64,000 bases of DNA from Providencia stuartii (GCA_900455155.1 UGUC01000002.1:62001-126000), one strand, 5' to 3'; positions 1 through 7,935 are shown, numbered from the stretch's first letter. Made by a program: numbers and translations. The notes: generated from the sequence alone by a model not told the origin.

Positions 1-139
1 ATGCGCTATTTGGTTTTGCTGGCATTTCTTCACACCAGATGCACATTCCGTTTATTGATTTAGTTACTGGCTGGCGATTTGATAATGCGGCTTGAATTCT
101 TAATTCGTTGAGTTCGTTTGCTGAGTCGATAATATCCAT
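1..139 (-). CDS. TraR/DksA-type zinc-finger protein, partial
   Basis: Only the first 46 residues are in the window; the gene runs off position 1. It begins MDIIDSANELNELR and reaches a first Cys pair (CIWCEE), which suits the small phage TraR/DksA C4 zinc-finger family that contacts RNA polymerase through its secondary channel. The ATG at 137-139 lies 7 bases after the methyltransferase stop, so it is the last visible gene of the leftward early operon. The second Cys pair is outside the window, so the family call rests on the N-terminal half only. Confidence 0.6.
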   Translation of the reverse strand, partial: MDIIDSANELNELRIQAALSNRQPVTKSINGMCIWCEEMPAKPNSA

Positions 140-146
140 AATTCAC

Positions 147-692
147 CTATGCTATTTTCCATTCGTTTAATATTTGATTGCCGATATTTATTAACTCATC
201 TCTATCGACAGTGCTAATTATCTTTCGTGGTTTAATGTATGGTCGCCATATTAAAAGCATTGACCCTTTATTATTTCCGTTAACTGGTTTATTTGTGCCA
301 GCGTTAATAAATGAAATTCGACCTCCTGTGATTAATCTCACTTCATCAACAGTTTCCAATGCAGAATTAAACCAGCCGACAGAAGTATCAGCAGGAACCA
401 ACATAACTATAGGCTGCAATTGTTTTTTACATTGTTCAGCGGCCTTATTAACCCAAGGCTGAATTTCACTGTACGGGGGATTCACCCAAATAGCCCCGTA
501 ACTTTCCCAATCGCAATTTAACGAGTCGTCTTTTTCGGTGAGGTAATGAGAACAGAGAGCGTTATTTTTATCGGCTGCGGCATCTAAATAAAAACCGAAT
601 TCAGCGTCCAATGCTGTAAATAAAGGTAGGGGAGTTTGCCATCTATCACGCAATTCCTTTTGTGTGTGGCTACCTCCGTAGTCAGCCTTCAT
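147..692 (-). CDS. dam: Phage DNA N-6-adenine methyltransferase
   Basis: About 181 residues of the phage Dam-type family (PF05869), which methylates adenine N6 using S-adenosylmethionine. The catalytic NPPY motif sits in WVNPPYSEIQPW, and the N-terminal WQTPLPLFTALDAEFGF block is typical of the family. The ATG at 690-692 has a GGAG box just upstream and overlaps the end of the ninX-like gene; an ATG 9 bases further upstream is in frame but has a poorer ribosome site. Phage copies commonly modify the genome against host restriction; that role is inferred from the family. No specificity domain is visible, so the target sequence cannot be read from the protein. Confidence 0.88.
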   Translation of the reverse strand: MKADYGGSHTQKELRDRWQTPLPLFTALDAEFGFYLDAAADKNNALCSHYLTEKDDSLNCDWESYGAIWVNPPYSEIQPWVNKAAEQCKKQLQPIVMLVPADTSVGWFNSALETVDEVRLITGGRISFINAGTNKPVNGNNKGSMLLIWRPYIKPRKIISTVDRDELINIGNQILNEWKIA

Positions 693-1020
693 TCTCCGCA
701 TCCTTCATTAGTAGAAATAATTCCATAGCCTTGCGATAAAAATTATCGTTGTAGTTTTCCAACCCACTCCACACGCTTAACTCTGGGTATTTAGCACAGC
801 TAACGTCCCACGCTATTCCATCATGAGTTATAGATATGAGGCTATCTTTGATAATCGGCATTGCATCGGCTGGATTGTTGCATGGGTTGAATTCACGCCA
901 CTGCTCTTTATTGCTCATCCTTGTAACCACGCCGTACCTTGTGACTTCGTACGCCAGTCCTGATTTTTCAGCAACCTTTTTATTAATCTCGAAATCAGAT
1001 AGTCCGGTGTATTTATTCAT
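682..1020 (-). CDS. ninX: NinX-like phage protein (DUF2591)
   Basis: 112 residues. The opening LSDFEINKKVAE and the central FNPCNNPADAMPII are signatures of the phage NinX/DUF2591 family. Function is unknown; the family occurs in the nin or early regions of lambdoid phages. Here it sits in the leftward operon instead of the nin region. Its start overlaps the upstream 53-residue gene by 8 bases and its end overlaps the methyltransferase start, which suggests translational coupling. Confidence 0.85.
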   Translation of the reverse strand: MNKYTGLSDFEINKKVAEKSGLAYEVTRYGVVTRMSNKEQWREFNPCNNPADAMPIIKDSLISITHDGIAWDVSCAKYPELSVWSGLENYNDNFYRKAMELFLLMKDAENEG

Positions 1021-1174
1021 TGATTAACTCCAGCATTTTCTCATTGTACCAATTTCGGTTATCCCACCAATCGTGCACTAAGTAGGGCGCGTAAAGTCCT
1101 TCTCGAACTAATTCAATAACCCCAATTTTTTCATACCCCTTGACTTTAACCTTATCGCCGACTTTAAATTTCAT
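1013..1174 (-). CDS. Small phage protein, SH3-like fold predicted
   Basis: 53 residues, starting MKFKVGDKVKVKGYEKIGVI. The short basic beta-strand pattern (GDKVKVKG...GVIELV) resembles small KOW/SH3-type barrels found in phage early regions. It overlaps the upstream gene by an ATGA junction and the downstream ninX-like gene by 8 bases, so both neighbours support it as real. No function can be assigned. Confidence 0.55.
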   Translation of the reverse strand: MKFKVGDKVKVKGYEKIGVIELVREGLYAPYLVHDWWDNRNWYNEKMLELINE

Positions 1175-1320
1175 CGCCACACCTCCCCACAAACTACCTC
1201 AACATCCCGCACCTGCATTATTTGCATAGCACGGCTCTCGCATTCTTGCTGTGTGTACAATGTATCGGTTACAGGCGTAACATGTCCCTGCCAAATTAAT
1301 AACAGTACAAATAGCTTCAT
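1171..1320 (-). CDS. Small phage protein with hydrophobic N-terminus
   Basis: 49 residues beginning MKLFVLLLIWQGHVTP, a short hydrophobic stretch that could be a signal peptide or membrane anchor, followed by a hydrophilic part with two Cys (QQECESRA...VVCGEVWR). Its TGA overlaps the ATG of the 53-residue gene (ATGA). Hypothetical protein; the coupling to both neighbours is the main support. Confidence 0.5.
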   Translation of the reverse strand: MKLFVLLLIWQGHVTPVTDTLYTQQECESRAMQIMQVRDVEVVCGEVWR

Positions 1321-1326
1321 TATTAT

Positions 1327-1593
1327 TTAATCCAATCGATATAGTGGGATATTAGTTTCTGTTTTTTCTGGTTGAATAAATGATTTTTGTTTTCTACGAA
1401 GAAGAAGTCCAGAAACAGGAGTTATATAACCAACAGGCTCTAAGTTATTAATTAAACTCTCGCGCGATGCTTGCCATGCTGATAACTGACGCTGGTGCAT
1501 TCTCGTTATCGAAATCATACCTAACCCATTCCGCTTCATTTCTTCTTTCTGTGGTGCAAACCACTCTTCAAATTGCTGCCTTGATTTATCCAT
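1327..1593 (-). CDS. Hypothetical phage early protein
   Basis: 88 residues, MDKSRQQFEEWFAPQKEEM. The opening (short acidic run, then FEEWF) recurs in many small early-region proteins of enterobacterial phages, usually annotated as hypothetical. It is rich in Gln/Arg in the middle (MHQRQLSAWQASRESL). It ends six bases before the next gene, in the same leftward operon. No function is known. Confidence 0.6.
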   Translation of the reverse strand: MDKSRQQFEEWFAPQKEEMKRNGLGMISITRMHQRQLSAWQASRESLINNLEPVGYITPVSGLLLRRKQKSFIQPEKTETNIPLYRLD

Positions 1594-1615
1594 GCTTACT
1601 CCTGAATTTTAGGTA

Positions 1616-1638
1616 TAAAAAACCCTGCTAGTGCAGGG
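1616..1638 (-). terminator. Rho-independent terminator of the 206-residue membrane-protein gene
   Basis: Read on the minus strand, a CCCTGC stem, a 4-base loop, GCAGGG and a run of seven T. The stem overlaps the stop codon of the gene ending at 1628. Confidence 0.65.
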
Positions 1639-2248
1639 TGGTTTTTATTTTATCAATCAAAATCGAGATATTGCCTAGGCTAATCCTACATAGAGCTGCA
1701 TTTTTATAAATTACGTTATCAGAGAGTAACCAAAGACTAAGTTCTTCATTGTATCTCATAATATCCAACATCATGGAATATATAGCTTCAAAGTATTTGC
1801 TATTTGTACTTATTGCCAAGCCTAGTAAATTCTCAATGCTGGATAGTTCGATTCTTTTTAGATAATGATTTCTAGAGCGCATATTTTCATTAACGCTTGT
1901 TATTAGAAATATATCTCCATTGTTTTTACTTGTTATATTTACTAAATTTCTTTTTTCTAATTTAGAAAAAACATTTTCCGCATGATTTAATTCATTTTTA
2001 ACTCTTTCGCACTCGGAAATAATCATCTTTAGAATTGATTTCTCTACTTCGCTTGCTAATTTTTTTGCATCGTTCCTCTGCCAAAAATAAACACCTATAG
2101 TTGCAAAAATACTAAATGCAGAGGTAAAACTAAAAAATGTACCCAACTTATTATTGTCATCAATGTTCCAATAAAAGAAAATTGTGTAAGTTATAGCAAA
2201 AAAAATAGCAACTCCCAAAGCTATGTATAACAACCAACTTCTCTTCAT
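1628..2248 (-). CDS. Hypothetical membrane protein of the prophage
   Basis: 206 residues. Two hydrophobic helices are visible near the N-terminus (about residues 5-27, and 38-56 ending in YFWQRNDAKK), followed by a long polar, helical cytoplasmic part. This gene is more AT-rich than its neighbours and has its own terminator, so it looks like a cargo (moron) gene inserted in the leftward operon. A small two-helix anchor with a cytoplasmic helical domain would suit a superinfection or host-interaction factor, but there is no direct evidence of function. Confidence 0.6.
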   Translation of the reverse strand: MKRSWLLYIALGVAIFFAITYTIFFYWNIDDNNKLGTFFSFTSAFSIFATIGVYFWQRNDAKKLASEVEKSILKMIISECERVKNELNHAENVFSKLEKRNLVNITSKNNGDIFLITSVNENMRSRNHYLKRIELSSIENLLGLAISTNSKYFEAIYSMMLDIMRYNEELSLWLLSDNVIYKNAALCRISLGNISILIDKIKTTLH

Positions 2249-2319
2249 AACCCCCCCCCTTATTTAAAGCAGGAATCATACTCACATCCATGTGACTAAT
2301 CCACCGTCAAATCTCTTCC

Positions 2320-2811
2320 TTAACTCACATTTTTGAACTCAATCACCCAAACCCATTCGTTATTTATCCAGCTATCAATTCCGTATATATCCATCCATAC
2401 TTGAGCGAACCACGAACGAGAAAAGTCAGGGAAACCATATTCACGCGACACAATATCAATAGACAGGTGGCTTGGTGGCGAACCTTCTTTCATAGCGTCT
2501 TGCTGCGATATCTCCTGTACTTGCTGAATCCAAACATCAGTAATTTCAATTCTCCCTTTGATAGTACCGTCTTTGTCTGCAATGTTAATGATGTCGCCAA
2601 TTTGTCCGTATGGGCAATTATTGGCTAGAGTGTGACCCGGTACAGCTGGCATTGATTTGCTATTCTTCCCCCATCCTGCACCGTAGACCTCCCACCAATT
2701 GCCATTCAATACAGGCTGTACTTTCATCGGCCTGCGTGTCTGCGTTTTTCTACCATCCATGACAGCCGCTAACATTGCATCGTTAAACTTGATTCTGTCT
2801 TTCATATTCAT
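2320..2811 (-). CDS. ASCH-domain-like phage protein
   Basis: 163 residues. The start IKFNDAMLAAVMDGRKTQTRRP carries the GRKTQTRRP motif typical of ASCH-like phage proteins (PUA-like beta-barrel, predicted to bind RNA or modified nucleosides). The C-terminal WVWVIEFK closes the barrel. Such genes are common in the early operons of enterobacterial phages; the biochemical role is not established. It lies downstream of SSB and two small genes in the same direction. Confidence 0.7.
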   Translation of the reverse strand: MNMKDRIKFNDAMLAAVMDGRKTQTRRPMKVQPVLNGNWWEVYGAGWGKNSKSMPAVPGHTLANNCPYGQIGDIINIADKDGTIKGRIEITDVWIQQVQEISQQDAMKEGSPPSHLSIDIVSREYGFPDFSRSWFAQVWMDIYGIDSWINNEWVWVIEFKNVS

Positions 2812-2854
2812 CCCTCTTATTGCATCTATTTAATCGCTAGGATTAAAACGTTTC

Positions 2855-2971
2855 ATGGCAAATACCTATTTACCTTCTACACTTAAGCCGAAAGAGCAGT
2901 TACAAGCTGTGCAACTTTCGCCGACCTCCCTGTGTCGGCATTTTTTTATTCATTGCATCCCTGCGAATTAA
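2855..2971 (+). CDS. Short antisense ORF with its own terminator
   Basis: 38 codons on the strand opposite to the early operon (MANTYLPSTLKPKEQ...SLCRHFFIHC). The stop is at 2969-2971. The second half of the ORF contains a strong plus-strand terminator (2920-2947), which is odd for a coding gene and could mean the product is an RNA. No clear ribosome-binding site is seen. Weak call. Confidence 0.25.
   Translation: MANTYLPSTLKPKEQLQAVQLSPTSLCRHFFIHCIPAN
2920..2947 (+). terminator. Plus-strand intrinsic terminator
   Basis: Perfect GCCGAC/GTCGGC stem with an 8-base loop, then A and seven T. It faces against the leftward operon, so it ends some rightward transcript that starts between 2811 and 2920. 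Confidence 0.6.
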
Positions 2972-2972
2972 A

Positions 2973-3137
2973 TTATTCCGTTGGGTCTACTAGCTCATAC
3001 GCATCATTAACGTGGTCTTGCTCTACTGCATAATAAGTACCGCTTCCATCAAATTCACATTCTTCACAGTTGCGGTATATATCAGTGATGGCTTGTTTTA
3101 ACTTTGCGTTTTCTTCTTGTAACTGTTCAATAATCAT
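2973..3137 (-). CDS. Hypothetical small phage protein
   Basis: 54 residues from the ATG at 3135-3137, chosen because an AGGAGA box lies 6 bases upstream; a longer frame to 3230 would overlap the preceding gene by 53 bases. The N-terminal half (MIIEQLQEENAKLKQAITDI) is a short coiled coil, followed by CEECEF, a possible metal-binding Cys pair. Function unknown. Confidence 0.5.
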   Translation of the reverse strand: MIIEQLQEENAKLKQAITDIYRNCEECEFDGSGTYYAVEQDHVNDAYELVDPTE

Positions 3138-3177
3138 ATCTATCTCCTGTTTGCATCCTTGCAAGTATTCCCTGTAA

Positions 3178-3381
3178 TTAATCGTCGCTTGGGTTATCCC
3201 ATTCGATATAAGCGCAATCTTCAGCCTCAACTACAACATGACCTGTGTTATCACACCCGCAGCATTCAACCTTATCGTAATTAAACACCTTCTCATGATT
3301 TCCTTCCGTGTGAATAATTACTTTATTGGAATGGCAAATTTCGCATAGATTAAATGCATCAATCTCAATTGGCTTTTTCAT
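3178..3381 (-). CDS. Small zinc-binding phage protein
   Basis: 67 residues with two Cys clusters (CEICHSNK and ECCGCDNTG) that form a plausible C4 zinc ribbon. It follows ssb by 15 bases. It resembles the size and layout of Lar-like restriction-alleviation proteins, but the Lar core is not clearly present, so I leave it as hypothetical. Confidence 0.55.
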   Translation of the reverse strand: MKKPIEIDAFNLCEICHSNKVIIHTEGNHEKVFNYDKVECCGCDNTGHVVVEAEDCAYIEWDNPSDD

Positions 3382-3396
3382 GGTTATATCCTTTGT

Positions 3397-3936
3397 TTAA
3401 ATCACATAAATAGCGTGGCGTGGGTAGGGGAGTCCGATAGGGGCAAAGGGGATATCGTCAATCCATTCCCCGTCTGGATTTTTCTTGCTCCAATCTGCGG
3501 GCTGCGCTTGCTGTGGCTGCTGAGGCTGTCGCGCTGGTTGCTGAGGCTGACCCCAACCACCTTGACCTTGTGATGCTGCATCACCGCCACGACCACCTAA
3601 CATCTGCATGGATCCGCCGATATTTACCACCACTTCCGTTGTGTATCTGTCTTGACCGCTTTGGTCAGTCCATTTTCTGGTTTGCAAAGAACCTTCGACG
3701 TATATCTGGCTTCCTTTTTTCAGATATTCGCCTGCAACTTCAGCTAATTTCCCGAAAATTACCACGCGATACCACTCAGTTTTTTCCTTCATCTCACCAG
3801 TTTGCTTATCACGCCACGATTCCGATGTGGCTAGTGCGAGATTCGCTACTGCGCCACCATTTGGCATGTACCGAATTTCAGGGTCTTGACCTAGGTGACC
3901 AATGAGGATTACTTTATTTACTCCGCGACTAGCCAT
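3397..3936 (-). CDS. ssb: Single-stranded DNA-binding protein
   Basis: 179 residues. The OB-fold domain (about 1-112) is close to the enterobacterial SSB, with [32 protein letters not shown] and [12 protein letters not shown] Gly/Gln/Pro linker follows, then WIDDIPF. In the host protein DDIPF is the extreme C-terminus and binds partner enzymes; here it is followed by 15 more residues ([15 protein letters not shown]). It overlaps recT by 8 bases, and recE, recT and ssb form one recombination cluster. Confidence 0.93.
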   Translation of the reverse strand: MASRGVNKVILIGHLGQDPEIRYMPNGGAVANLALATSESWRDKQTGEMKEKTEWYRVVIFGKLAEVAGEYLKKGSQIYVEGSLQTRKWTDQSGQDRYTTEVVVNIGGSMQMLGGRGGDAASQGQGGWGQPQQPARQPQQPQQAQPADWSKKNPDGEWIDDIPFAPIGLPYPRHAIYVI

Positions 3937-4732
3937 TGGTTCCTACCTCCTCAAACTCGCCTTCAAATACTGAGGCGTTTTCCTGATCGATATTAGCCTC
4001 TGCTTTTTCATCAAGAATTACCGCTTTCTGCATTTCGATAGAGACTGGCAGATATTTAAATAAGCGACGGATAACGGTTTTCTTCGCCATTTCTTCCCAG
4101 TGAGAGACCCATGGCCCATTTTGACCAGCCTTGCTTGATGCTCTGACTTTCTCAATTTGGTTATGCGTCATAACTTCAAACTGGACACCGCCATCTTTCA
4201 GCCTTGCGACAGCGTAAACGTGTGTAATTGGTGAGTCCTCATTTTCACCCGGTACGTGCGTTAAGTTTTCATTCAGTCCATACTCAAAGTGGAAACTATC
4301 ACCTTGCCTTACCGTTCTGGCTGAAATGCTGATTATTTGATTTGAGCGACGGGCTAGATCAATCATTCCTCGGTAGCCAATGATTAACTGCACATTTGAT
4401 TGTCCCGACTTGGATTTTCCATTTCCAAACGGGAGCAGGTATGCATGACCAAGTGCGTTACCTGGTTCTAATCCTAATTGCGAACACTGCACAACTGCGC
4501 CGATAAAACTTTGCATATCACAGTTGGCTAATTCTGGTGTTTTTCTTATTTCCGTTGACACTATTCGGATCATTCTATCCGGCGTCATGTGACGAGGAAG
4601 GGCGGCTGCTAGCTGAGCTTTCATACTTGGTTTATTGATACACTCAACCAACAACTGATCTTTGGTTTTTTCTTTTTCCTTTGTACCTTGTGTTTTTTGT
4701 AAGTCAGCTTGAGCTAATGGTGGGTTACTCAT
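3929..4732 (-). CDS. recT: RecT single-strand annealing protein
   Basis: 267 residues, very close to Rac-prophage RecT along its length: [89 protein letters not shown]. RecT coats single-stranded DNA and anneals complementary strands, working with the RecE 5'-3' exonuclease. It overlaps recE by 8 bases and ssb by 8 bases, as expected for a co-translated recombination module. Confidence 0.95.
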   Translation of the reverse strand: MSNPPLAQADLQKTQGTKEKEKTKDQLLVECINKPSMKAQLAAALPRHMTPDRMIRIVSTEIRKTPELANCDMQSFIGAVVQCSQLGLEPGNALGHAYLLPFGNGKSKSGQSNVQLIIGYRGMIDLARRSNQIISISARTVRQGDSFHFEYGLNENLTHVPGENEDSPITHVYAVARLKDGGVQFEVMTHNQIEKVRASSKAGQNGPWVSHWEEMAKKTVIRRLFKYLPVSIEMQKAVILDEKAEANIDQENASVFEGEFEEVGTNG

Positions 4733-5544
4733 TCCTTAATTCCTTAGCCCAATAGGGCAGTGATAGTGTGCGTATGCCTGCCCATTCATCCGTTTTTAGG
4801 CATTCTGCATACGTTCTTAAATTTTGTTTGTAGGTTGTTCGACCAATATCTTTTGCTTGTTGGTCTAAATTGAAAACTCTAACGGGGTATCTACCGCAGT
4901 CGATAGTCGTGCTAACAACGAGAAAGACAAAAACAGGGGATTCGCCTGTTAATGATTTATATCCATCAGAATAAAAAGAGTCCTGTACGTGATACCGATA
5001 CTCGTACATGGAGCGATCGAACCGCTGAATATCGGCTGAGCTTTTTACATCAACAATCCAATGATGCTCTTGAATGAGTTTATCTGGCCTGCAACGACAA
5101 AGAATGTCCGTATCCTTGTCTTTCCAATAGATGCTGCTTTCAGCGATTCCTTTCGCCTCCAAGCACCATCGAGCTATTGGGTGAGCCATTGTGCTATCTT
5201 TCATGAGTGATAACTTCCTGTTATCTTCATTGGTAATTGGTGTGATATTTTCCTTTTCACACATTTCAAGAAATTCTTTTTCTTGCTCTTTCCCTGCATT
5301 GGTTCTACGATTTACTTCTGGTGCAATCCTAAATCTTTTTTGAAATTCATCCAGGCTCCAGCAATAAGCAATGCAAAGCCGTGCCAAAATCTAGAGCCTT
5401 TGTTTTTTCTTTATCTACTGGCGCATCCCTATGCCATATAAAATCAGCCGGAGATTCATTTATTAGGTCCAACTGTGATTTACTTATACCTAATCCATTA
5501 TGGTAGTCCTCATTTGATATGTTGTAATAAATTCCCTCTTTCAC
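4725..5544 (-). CDS. recE: RecE-type exonuclease (exonuclease VIII C-terminal domain), frame interrupted
   Basis: Two overlapping frames together make a full RecE nuclease domain: [17 protein letters not shown]...ALHCLLLEP, then [21 protein letters not shown]...RCRPDKLI...WIVDVKSS...[11 protein letters not shown]. The break is one surplus base at the CC at 5351-5352, and removing it gives the family sequence LLLEPDEF. PD-(D/E)XK residues are visible in RPDKL and VDVKSS. About 272 residues, so this is the stand-alone nuclease domain, without the long N-terminal part of Rac RecE. Likely a sequencing insertion; if real, the exonuclease would be inactive. Confidence 0.85.
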
Positions 5545-5762
5545 ATCATTCGAGCCTCTTTCATTAGTGATTTAATAAACTCACTTGCCCGATCCTGAGC
5601 TTCATCATATTCACTGTCAGTCCATTTATCAGTGAGTGTGCTTCCTAGCATTTCCATAAGTTCGTGAGCTTGTTCTGCTATGTATGCGCTTTGTGCATCC
5701 TGCCATGCTGCATTTTCTAATCGACGCTCTTCCTGAGCATCTCTCATTGCATATGCATTCAC
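5541..5762 (-). CDS. Hypothetical phage protein
   Basis: 73 residues, Ala/Glu/Gln-rich and predicted helical throughout ([20 protein letters not shown]). It overlaps the recE start by 4 bases (ATGA) and the upstream gene by 4 bases. Its place directly before recE is where lambda carries gam/kil-like genes, but no sequence similarity to Gam is visible. Function unknown. Confidence 0.6.
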   Translation of the reverse strand: MNAYAMRDAQEERRLENAAWQDAQSAYIAEQAHELMEMLGSTLTDKWTDSEYDEAQDRASEFIKSLMKEARMM

Positions 5763-6031
5763 GCCGCCTCCTTGCTATTAGCCTTGATGTGTTCGACAAT
5801 CCATTGCCCATCACCAGCCGCGATTGCTTCATCAATAAACCCAGCAAGCTGCCCATTTTCCTTAATGTTTTCGTAGCGTTCTTTTTCCGTGAACTGTAGT
5901 TTGCTTATAATTGTTCCGTAATCACCGTCTATGCGCTTGATGTCATTTCCGTTGACACAAGTAATAATTGTTCCTGATGAGGAGTGGTCGCATCCAAAAG
6001 TTGACAATAAAAGCTGTATGCATTTATTCAC
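5759..6031 (-). CDS. Hypothetical phage protein
   Basis: 90 residues, reading from a GTG at 6029-6031 that follows a GGGAGG box. Cys-containing N-terminal half (LLLSTFGCDHSSSGTIITCVNGNDI), then an acidic helical part (FIDEAIAAGDGQWIVEHI). It overlaps both neighbours by a few bases. No known family recognised. Confidence 0.6.
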   Translation of the reverse strand: MNKCIQLLLSTFGCDHSSSGTIITCVNGNDIKRIDGDYGTIISKLQFTEKERYENIKENGQLAGFIDEAIAAGDGQWIVEHIKANSKEAA

Positions 6032-6156
6032 TTAGACCTCCCGTAACTCGCTTTGAGAAATTCCATTGCTAACCACCAAACATCATCACAACGTTGGCTT
6101 ATAGCAATTCGCGCCTGTGCCTGAGCCAGACGTAGAAAATGTTTATCGATTTGCAT
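6028..6156 (-). CDS. Small hypothetical phage protein
   Basis: 42 residues (MQIDKHFLRLAQAQARIAIS...). The TGA overlaps the GTG start of the following gene, and the 23-residue ORF upstream ends three bases before it. Predicted amphipathic helix with several Trp. Supported mainly by tight coupling. Confidence 0.45.
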   Translation of the reverse strand: MQIDKHFLRLAQAQARIAISQRCDDVWWLAMEFLKASYGRSK

Positions 6157-6159
6157 GAT

Positions 6160-6231
6160 TTATCTCGTCAATAGAGGTAATAGAATTGCAGTCATAATGA
6201 TTAATGCTGCGTAGTAATAGTTATCGCCCAT
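6160..6231 (-). CDS. Very small predicted membrane peptide
   Basis: 23 residues, MGDNYYYAALIIMTAILLPL, almost wholly one hydrophobic helix. A GAGG box is 8 bases before the ATG. Such membrane microproteins are frequent in phage early operons and usually missed. Function unknown. Confidence 0.4.
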   Translation of the reverse strand: MGDNYYYAALIIMTAILLPLLTR

Positions 6232-6281
6232 GTGATTACCTCACATAGTTATTTAAAGTGTTCTGGTGTTGGTGCGGTGGG

Positions 6282-6542
6282 TTAGATTCCGAGGGATTTT
6301 GCTAGCTCAATAGCTTTAAGTAAGCCGCCTCGTTTTACGCTTCGCTTGTGCTGATATTTATTTGTTGTTGGGTAAAATAGAACTTTACCTTTCTTTGTTT
6401 GAAAATGAATAGTTCCACTTGAATCTCTGGTGTACGGAATATCTATATCCTTTAGTTTCTCCGTGTTATTTTTAAGTCGCTCTAGTTTCCGCTCTTTTAT
6501 CATTTCCTTGTATGCGCGAAAATCATCTCCTACATCACCCAT
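6282..6542 (-). CDS. Hypothetical basic phage protein
   Basis: 86 residues, Lys-rich (MIKERKLERLKNNTEKLKDI) with a beta-rich centre (SGTIHFQTKKGKVLFYPTT) and a C-terminal helix (GGLLKAIELAKSLGI). The charge suggests nucleic-acid binding. It is separated from neighbours by 50-80 bases on each side. No family recognised. Confidence 0.55.
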   Translation of the reverse strand: MGDVGDDFRAYKEMIKERKLERLKNNTEKLKDIDIPYTRDSSGTIHFQTKKGKVLFYPTTNKYQHKRSVKRGGLLKAIELAKSLGI

Positions 6543-6623
6543 AATTAATTCCTTATGTGCGTATTCCTCACTATTAATAGCGTTATGAATGATTAAGTGG
6601 CGAGTTACTGCTGACCGAGGGCT

Positions 6624-6848
6624 TTAGAGTTTTGCTACAACTTCGTCATAATCTACTTCAAAGTCTTTGCAGGTTTCTTTCAAGTCGTTAAAGTTAATTG
6701 CGTGATTTAAGGCGCTAACTTCATCCTGAGTTAGTTGTTCATCTCGGTAGTCATTAAATCCAACTGATAACAATTTGCCGCCTAATATTTCCGTTCCTGC
6801 ATTAACAGACGGCTCCTTGCCATCTTCATACTCAACTACGAATGTCAT
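6624..6848 (-). CDS. Hypothetical phage protein
   Basis: 74 residues from the ATG at 6846-6848 (MTFVVEYEDGKEP); a GTG three codons upstream follows a G-rich box and is also possible. Acidic, probably a small alpha/beta protein. It overlaps the upstream gene by about 17 bases. Function unknown. Confidence 0.5.
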   Translation of the reverse strand: MTFVVEYEDGKEPSVNAGTEILGGKLLSVGFNDYRDEQLTQDEVSALNHAINFNDLKETCKDFEVDYDEVVAKL

Positions 6849-7065
6849 TTTTCCCACATATCACCCCCCTAGCCTTTAACATTGCATCTGCCATTTGGTA
6901 AGCATCATGAGCTAAATCATCAAAGTCATATCCACAGTTAGGGTTAGATTTAGCAGCTTGCATAAATTTGGCAGCGAAATAGTCTCGCAACGTCATGCCT
7001 GCGGTAGTGCCATGCAATTCTGTTGCTGGAACTGGAAAAGCCGCTCCACCTGTTTTATCTGTCAT
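6832..7065 (-). CDS. Conserved phage hypothetical protein
   Basis: 77 residues. The pattern TGGAAFPVPATE...GMTLRDYFAAKFMQA is a familiar signature of small enterobacterial phage proteins of unknown role. It overlaps the upstream gene by 11 bases. Soluble, with two predicted helices (DYFAAKFMQAA and DDLAHDAYQMADAML). Confidence 0.65.
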   Translation of the reverse strand: MTDKTGGAAFPVPATELHGTTAGMTLRDYFAAKFMQAAKSNPNCGYDFDDLAHDAYQMADAMLKARGVICGKNDIRS

Positions 7066-7285
7066 GCGTTACCTCTGTCATAGTAGAATTATTAATAAAC
7101 TCTCTTCTATCCAGCAACTCCTGATACTCATCAATCCTGCCTGTTGAGTGATAAAAGCACTCTTCACTACAATGACATGAATTTTCAGCGCATGGGTTCT
7201 CGCTATAATCAACATCAAAAATGAATGCTTTATCTTGTTCGCCTAATTCTTTGTTGCAGGAAAAGCACAAATACTTATCTGTCAT
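7055..7285 (-). CDS. Small Cys-rich phage protein
   Basis: 76 residues from the ATG at 7283-7285, selected because GGAGGG lies immediately upstream; a longer frame begins 12 codons earlier. Four Cys groups (CFSC, NPC, SCHC, EEC) suggest a treble-clef or zinc-ribbon fold. First gene of the block downstream of the GhoS-like gene; function unknown. Confidence 0.55.
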   Translation of the reverse strand: MTDKYLCFSCNKELGEQDKAFIFDVDYSENPCAENSCHCSEECFYHSTGRIDEYQELLDRREFINNSTMTEVTHDR

Positions 7286-7501
7286 ACTCCCTCCGTTATT
7301 AACTAATTCAACTGTTTCCAAAATGGAAATAGTTGCTCTATCTCCTATCTATTAATCAACTCACCACAGCCCACAGAATGGACTGTAATTAGTTAACTGT
7401 GCCTGCTTTTAACCACGTCAGGCGAGGTGGTTCCTTACTTTCCACAGTCAAGGAAAATTGATATATTGGTTATTCCACAGTCAAAATAAGGAATGTTTTT
7501 A

Positions 7502-7790
7502 ATGACACAATATGCAGTTAGAGTTGAGCTATATAATGCAGATTATGACGACTATGATGATTTGCATAAAAAAAATGAGTGGGATATTAATGAATAGGTA
7601 TGTCACGTATGGAGATGGCAGTAAACGCGACCTACCTAACGGAACTTATGTTGGCAACAGTCACTTAACTACAGAGCAATTAAGAGATGAAGTCAGGAGA
7701 ATATCCAAACCTTTATCTTTAACAAAGGATGCGTCTGTCATTGTGTTTGCTATCAGTGACTGGGCTGCATTTTTATATCAATCTAAATAG
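7502..7790 (+). CDS. GhoS-like protein (DUF2622), frame interrupted
   Basis: The first 31 codons (MTQYAVRVELYNADYDDYDDLHKK) and a second frame (GDGSKRDLPNGTYVGNSHLTTEQLRDEVRRI...) join into a 95-residue protein if one A is removed from the A8 run at 7568-7575. The whole matches phage relatives of GhoS, an endoribonuclease antitoxin with a ferredoxin-like fold. It is encoded on the plus strand inside the leftward operon, so it needs its own promoter. No GhoT-type membrane toxin gene is seen next to it, so an antitoxin role is not supported by context. Confidence 0.6.
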
Positions 7791-7935
7791 TCGTTCCTGA
7801 GCCTAATTCAGGCTCACCTGTAGGTAAGCTGGCTTGTCTGTTATTGATTAACTTCACAACCAGCTTTATTGCTTCTTGTCGTGAAATACCTTCATTTTCT
7901 GCTACTGTATTGATTAAACTTTCTAACTCTTCCAA
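7783..7935 (-). CDS. Small hypothetical phage protein, TTG start
   Basis: 50 residues reading from TTG at 7933-7935 with AGGAGA 7 bases upstream (LEELESLINTVAENEGISRQEAIKLVVKLIN). The helical pattern resembles short ribbon-helix-helix or dimerisation helices. It overlaps the 3' end of the GhoS-like gene convergently by 8 bases. Confidence 0.45.
   Translation of the reverse strand: MEELESLINTVAENEGISRQEAIKLVVKLINNRQASLPTGEPELGSGTTI

Noticed and set aside
178-462. 94-codon plus-strand frame
   Set aside because: It lies fully opposite the adenine methyltransferase, which has clear family motifs; the frame has no ribosome site or homology.
3513-3905. 130-codon plus-strand frame opposite ssb
   Set aside because: Opposite a clear SSB gene; composition is that of an antisense shadow.
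4725-5544. Two separate genes instead of recE
   Set aside because: The two frames join into one RecE domain at the conserved LLLEPDEF.
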